From: Palsa-1188 sp050010575
Lineage (GTDB): Bacteria > Bacillota > DSM-12270 > Thermacetogeniales > Thermacetogeniaceae
Length of the DNA: 42,195 nt
NCBI GenBank assembly: GCA_050010575.1
Contig: JBEKKU010000005.1
Coordinates: 1 to 42,195 of the forward strand
Direction: 5' to 3'
How positions within the stretch are numbered: the stretch's first letter is position 1; the number at the start of each line of letters is the position of its first letter. Positions 40,689 through 42,195 of the stretch are shown in pieces. Under the pieces are notes generated by a model, which was not told where the DNA came from, ran no database searches, and saw only the letters and a program-made list of their open reading frames with translations. The translations under genes and the position numbers were made by a program.

Positions 40689-41138
40689 CTAGCTCGCCTC
40701 CGAGTCTGCAAGAGAAGCGCTGCTGATCCAGGATGCGGGGATCTCAGTCCCATTTACCGTAAAATAGATCTCCTTGTCTTTAACTTGGTAGCCCTGGACC
40801 TTGCCACTATAAGTGGTGTTCGTATCCGGATCCGTCGCTTCCACATTCTTGCCCAGCATATTGACAGCGAACAGGAGAGAGTTGTTGTCTGCGCTGTTTT
40901 GCTGGAGCGTGACCAGCGAGCCCATACTGCTGTTCAGGTTGGTTAACTGGTCGAGGGAGCTGAACTGGGCCAGTTGAGCCATATATGTGGCGTTGTCTAC
41001 CGGCGACATAGGATCTTGGTTCTTGATTTGCGCTACCAGCAACTTTAAGAAATCATCCTCTCCCATCTGACCGGAGGCTGTTGTAGCTGTATTCTGGCTG
41101 CTGGTCGCGGTTGTTGCGGAGATATTATTGACCGACAT
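40689..41138 (-). CDS. flgD: Hook-capping protein FlgD
   Basis: 149 residues. The N-terminal FlgD motif is intact: GEDDFLKLLVAQIKNQDPMS, PVDNATYMAQLAQFSSLDQL. A short beta domain follows (LLFAVNMLGKNVEATDPDTN). It caps the growing hook. I place the start at ATG 41138, after AAGGAGGTGAAAACC; the GTG at 41147 lies in the ribosome site itself. Confidence 0.94.
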   Translation of the reverse strand: MSVNNISATTATSSQNTATTASGQMGEDDFLKLLVAQIKNQDPMSPVDNATYMAQLAQFSSLDQLTNLNSSMGSLVTLQQNSADNNSLLFAVNMLGKNVEATDPDTNTTYSGKVQGYQVKDKEIYFTVNGTEIPASWISSASLADSEAS

Positions 41139-41178
41139 GGTTTTCACCTCCTTGCCGTGTAGTTTTTTAGCCTTGGAT

Positions 41179-42195
41179 TTAGATTATGCAGTTTAGCGCT
41201 CCTGTTCCGGTCCATTGATAGGACTGTGGCGTTTGAGGCTCATCGATGCCGGCGCCACCGTCATACCCGGCAGCAAACTGCAATGGAGACTGGCCGGTCT
41301 GCTGCTGGGACTGGTCAGATGCGCCCTGGGAGTTGCCTTGGCCTGCGTTGCAAGAAACACTCAGGTGTTGCCAGGAGACTCCCTGGTCGTTGAGTGCCTG
41401 TCTGAGTTCCGGCAGCCGCGCGGCGATCAGGTTGGCCGTTGCCTGGTTTTGAGCAACGAAGCGAGCGTTGACAATGCCGTGTTCCACCTCCACGACGAGC
41501 TTGAGGTCGCCCAGGAACTCCGGTTTGAGTTGGATGCTCATCGAGGGGTTGGCGCCTTTCAGTACCAACTGCGCATTGTCGACAATCTGGCCGATCACCT
41601 TGCTGGCCAATGTGCCGTCTCCTGCTGCTCCTGCAGTGGATACCACTGCCCCGGCCGGTGAGAAGGTATGCTGTGCCAGGATGGGCTGTACCGAAAAAAT
41701 AGTGGCTGCCTGATCGCTCGTCCGTGTTGCCTGCGGATCTCCCTGCGGCGCTTTGGCTACGACCGTTTTTTCCAGCGTGAAGAGCGAGGATGTTTGGGCC
41801 TGCGCTTTTTGAAATAACTGTCCGGTAGCGCCAGGCGTTTGTCTTGCCTGCGCCGGTGCTCCTAAAGCAAAAAGCTGACTGGCATCTCCTGGCGTCGGGC
41901 TGGTTCCTGGCCCATCTGAGCTTGTTGTCGTCATGAGATCGGGTTGTTTTAGAACCGGTTCGGGGGTTTTTGCGAACACGTTCGTGGGCATATTGCCGGT
42001 GGCGATATTCGTTGTTCCTGGAAAAAGGGTTGTGTCTGGCGCTGCTTTGTCTCCCGTCCCGGACGCTTCGATCAATCCCTGCGCTAGTGGAACAGCGCTT
42101 GCAAAGCTTTGCAGGAGCTTGACCAGGGCACAGGGGGCGCCGGTTAAGGAAACCGTATCCCCGGTGCTGGCTCCGGTGCTGGCTGACAGCAGGGC
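41179..42195 (-). CDS. fliK: Hook-length control protein FliK, C-terminal part (runs off right edge)
   Basis: The frame is open to the window end, giving 338 visible residues. The N-terminal visible part is low-complexity, Pro/Thr/Gly/Ala/Gln-rich, as expected for the ruler region. The C-terminal Flg_hook domain is clear: GANPSMSIQLKPEFLGDLKL, VVEVEHGIVNARFVAQNQAT, ANLIAARLPELRQALNDQGV. It ends in a Gln/Ser-rich tail. FliK measures the hook and switches FlhB specificity. A perfect 12-bp tandem pair (42161-42184) encodes repeated Ala-Ser-Thr-Gly near the edge. Confidence 0.92.
   Translation of the reverse strand, partial: ALLSASTGASTGDTVSLTGAPCALVKLLQSFASAVPLAQGLIEASGTGDKAAPDTTLFPGTTNIATGNMPTNVFAKTPEPVLKQPDLMTTTSSDGPGTSPTPGDASQLFALGAPAQARQTPGATGQLFQKAQAQTSSLFTLEKTVVAKAPQGDPQATRTSDQAATIFSVQPILAQHTFSPAGAVVSTAGAAGDGTLASKVIGQIVDNAQLVLKGANPSMSIQLKPEFLGDLKLVVEVEHGIVNARFVAQNQATANLIAARLPELRQALNDQGVSWQHLSVSCNAGQGNSQGASDQSQQQTGQSPLQFAAGYDGGAGIDEPQTPQSYQWTGTGALNCII

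Overview
The window is almost entirely a flagellar and chemotaxis supercluster from a low-to-mid-GC Gram-positive bacterium of the Clostridia/Negativicutes type. Three things point there: a FliY-type switch phosphatase (CheC domain fused to FliN), MotE/YlxF and TIGR02530-family proteins, and frequent TTG/GTG starts with strong Shine-Dalgarno sites. I cannot name a genus. There are no transposases, CRISPR arrays, tRNAs or rRNAs.

Layout. 1-3740 (minus): cheA, cheW and the N-terminal part of a soluble chemoreceptor, running off the left edge, with a sigma28-like promoter. 3741-4217: divergent regulatory region with a near-consensus sigmaA promoter facing right. 4218-33706 (plus): one long run of fliY-cheY-flhF-flhG-fliF-fliG-flgF-flgG-flgJ-hypothetical-flgB-flgC-fliE-fliM-M28 peptidase-fliL-motA-motB-lytic transglycosylase-fliH-fliI-fliJ-motE-fliO-fliP-fliQ-fliR-flhB-flhA-fliA, then flgM-flgN-flgK-flgL behind a second promoter region, then an HD-GYP protein behind a GC-rich structured leader. 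33758-42195 (minus): fliK (partial)-flgD-TIGR02530-flgE with a strong terminator, fliC with its own sigma28 promoter and terminator, and fliD-flaG-fliS-fliT with its own sigma28 promoter.

How it works together. The sigmaA-type promoter would make the rod, MS/C-ring, export gate, motor and sigma28 (FliA). FlgM holds FliA until it is exported through the finished hook. FliA would then fire the sigma28-type sites seen before flgM, fliC, fliD and cheA (TAAA-like, N15-16, A/G-A/C-CGATAA/T), giving late genes for filament, cap, chaperones and chemotaxis.

Most unusual content: (1) a membrane-anchored M28 zinc peptidase with all metal ligands, between fliM and fliL; (2) a cleanly inserted beta-rich domain of about 100 residues in FlgK, resembling repeat domains of phage structural and surface proteins, and a similar-looking stretch in the almost Lys-free variable region of flagellin; (3) an internally duplicated FlaE-type domain in the hook protein; (4) an flhB reading frame whose conserved N-terminus can only start at CTG, behind a strong ribosome site; (5) a motE with no good start, where a one-base slip on an A5 run would add an N-terminal tail; (6) a 12-bp perfect inverted repeat overlapping the flgM promoters; (7) a FliY whose first phosphatase site is degenerate; (8) a structured leader before the HD-GYP gene, which sits where fliW-csrA often lie. 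The gene order (flhF-flhG at the head, flgBC-fliE after flgJ, hook genes on the opposite strand) is also rearranged relative to the usual Firmicutes fla/che operon.
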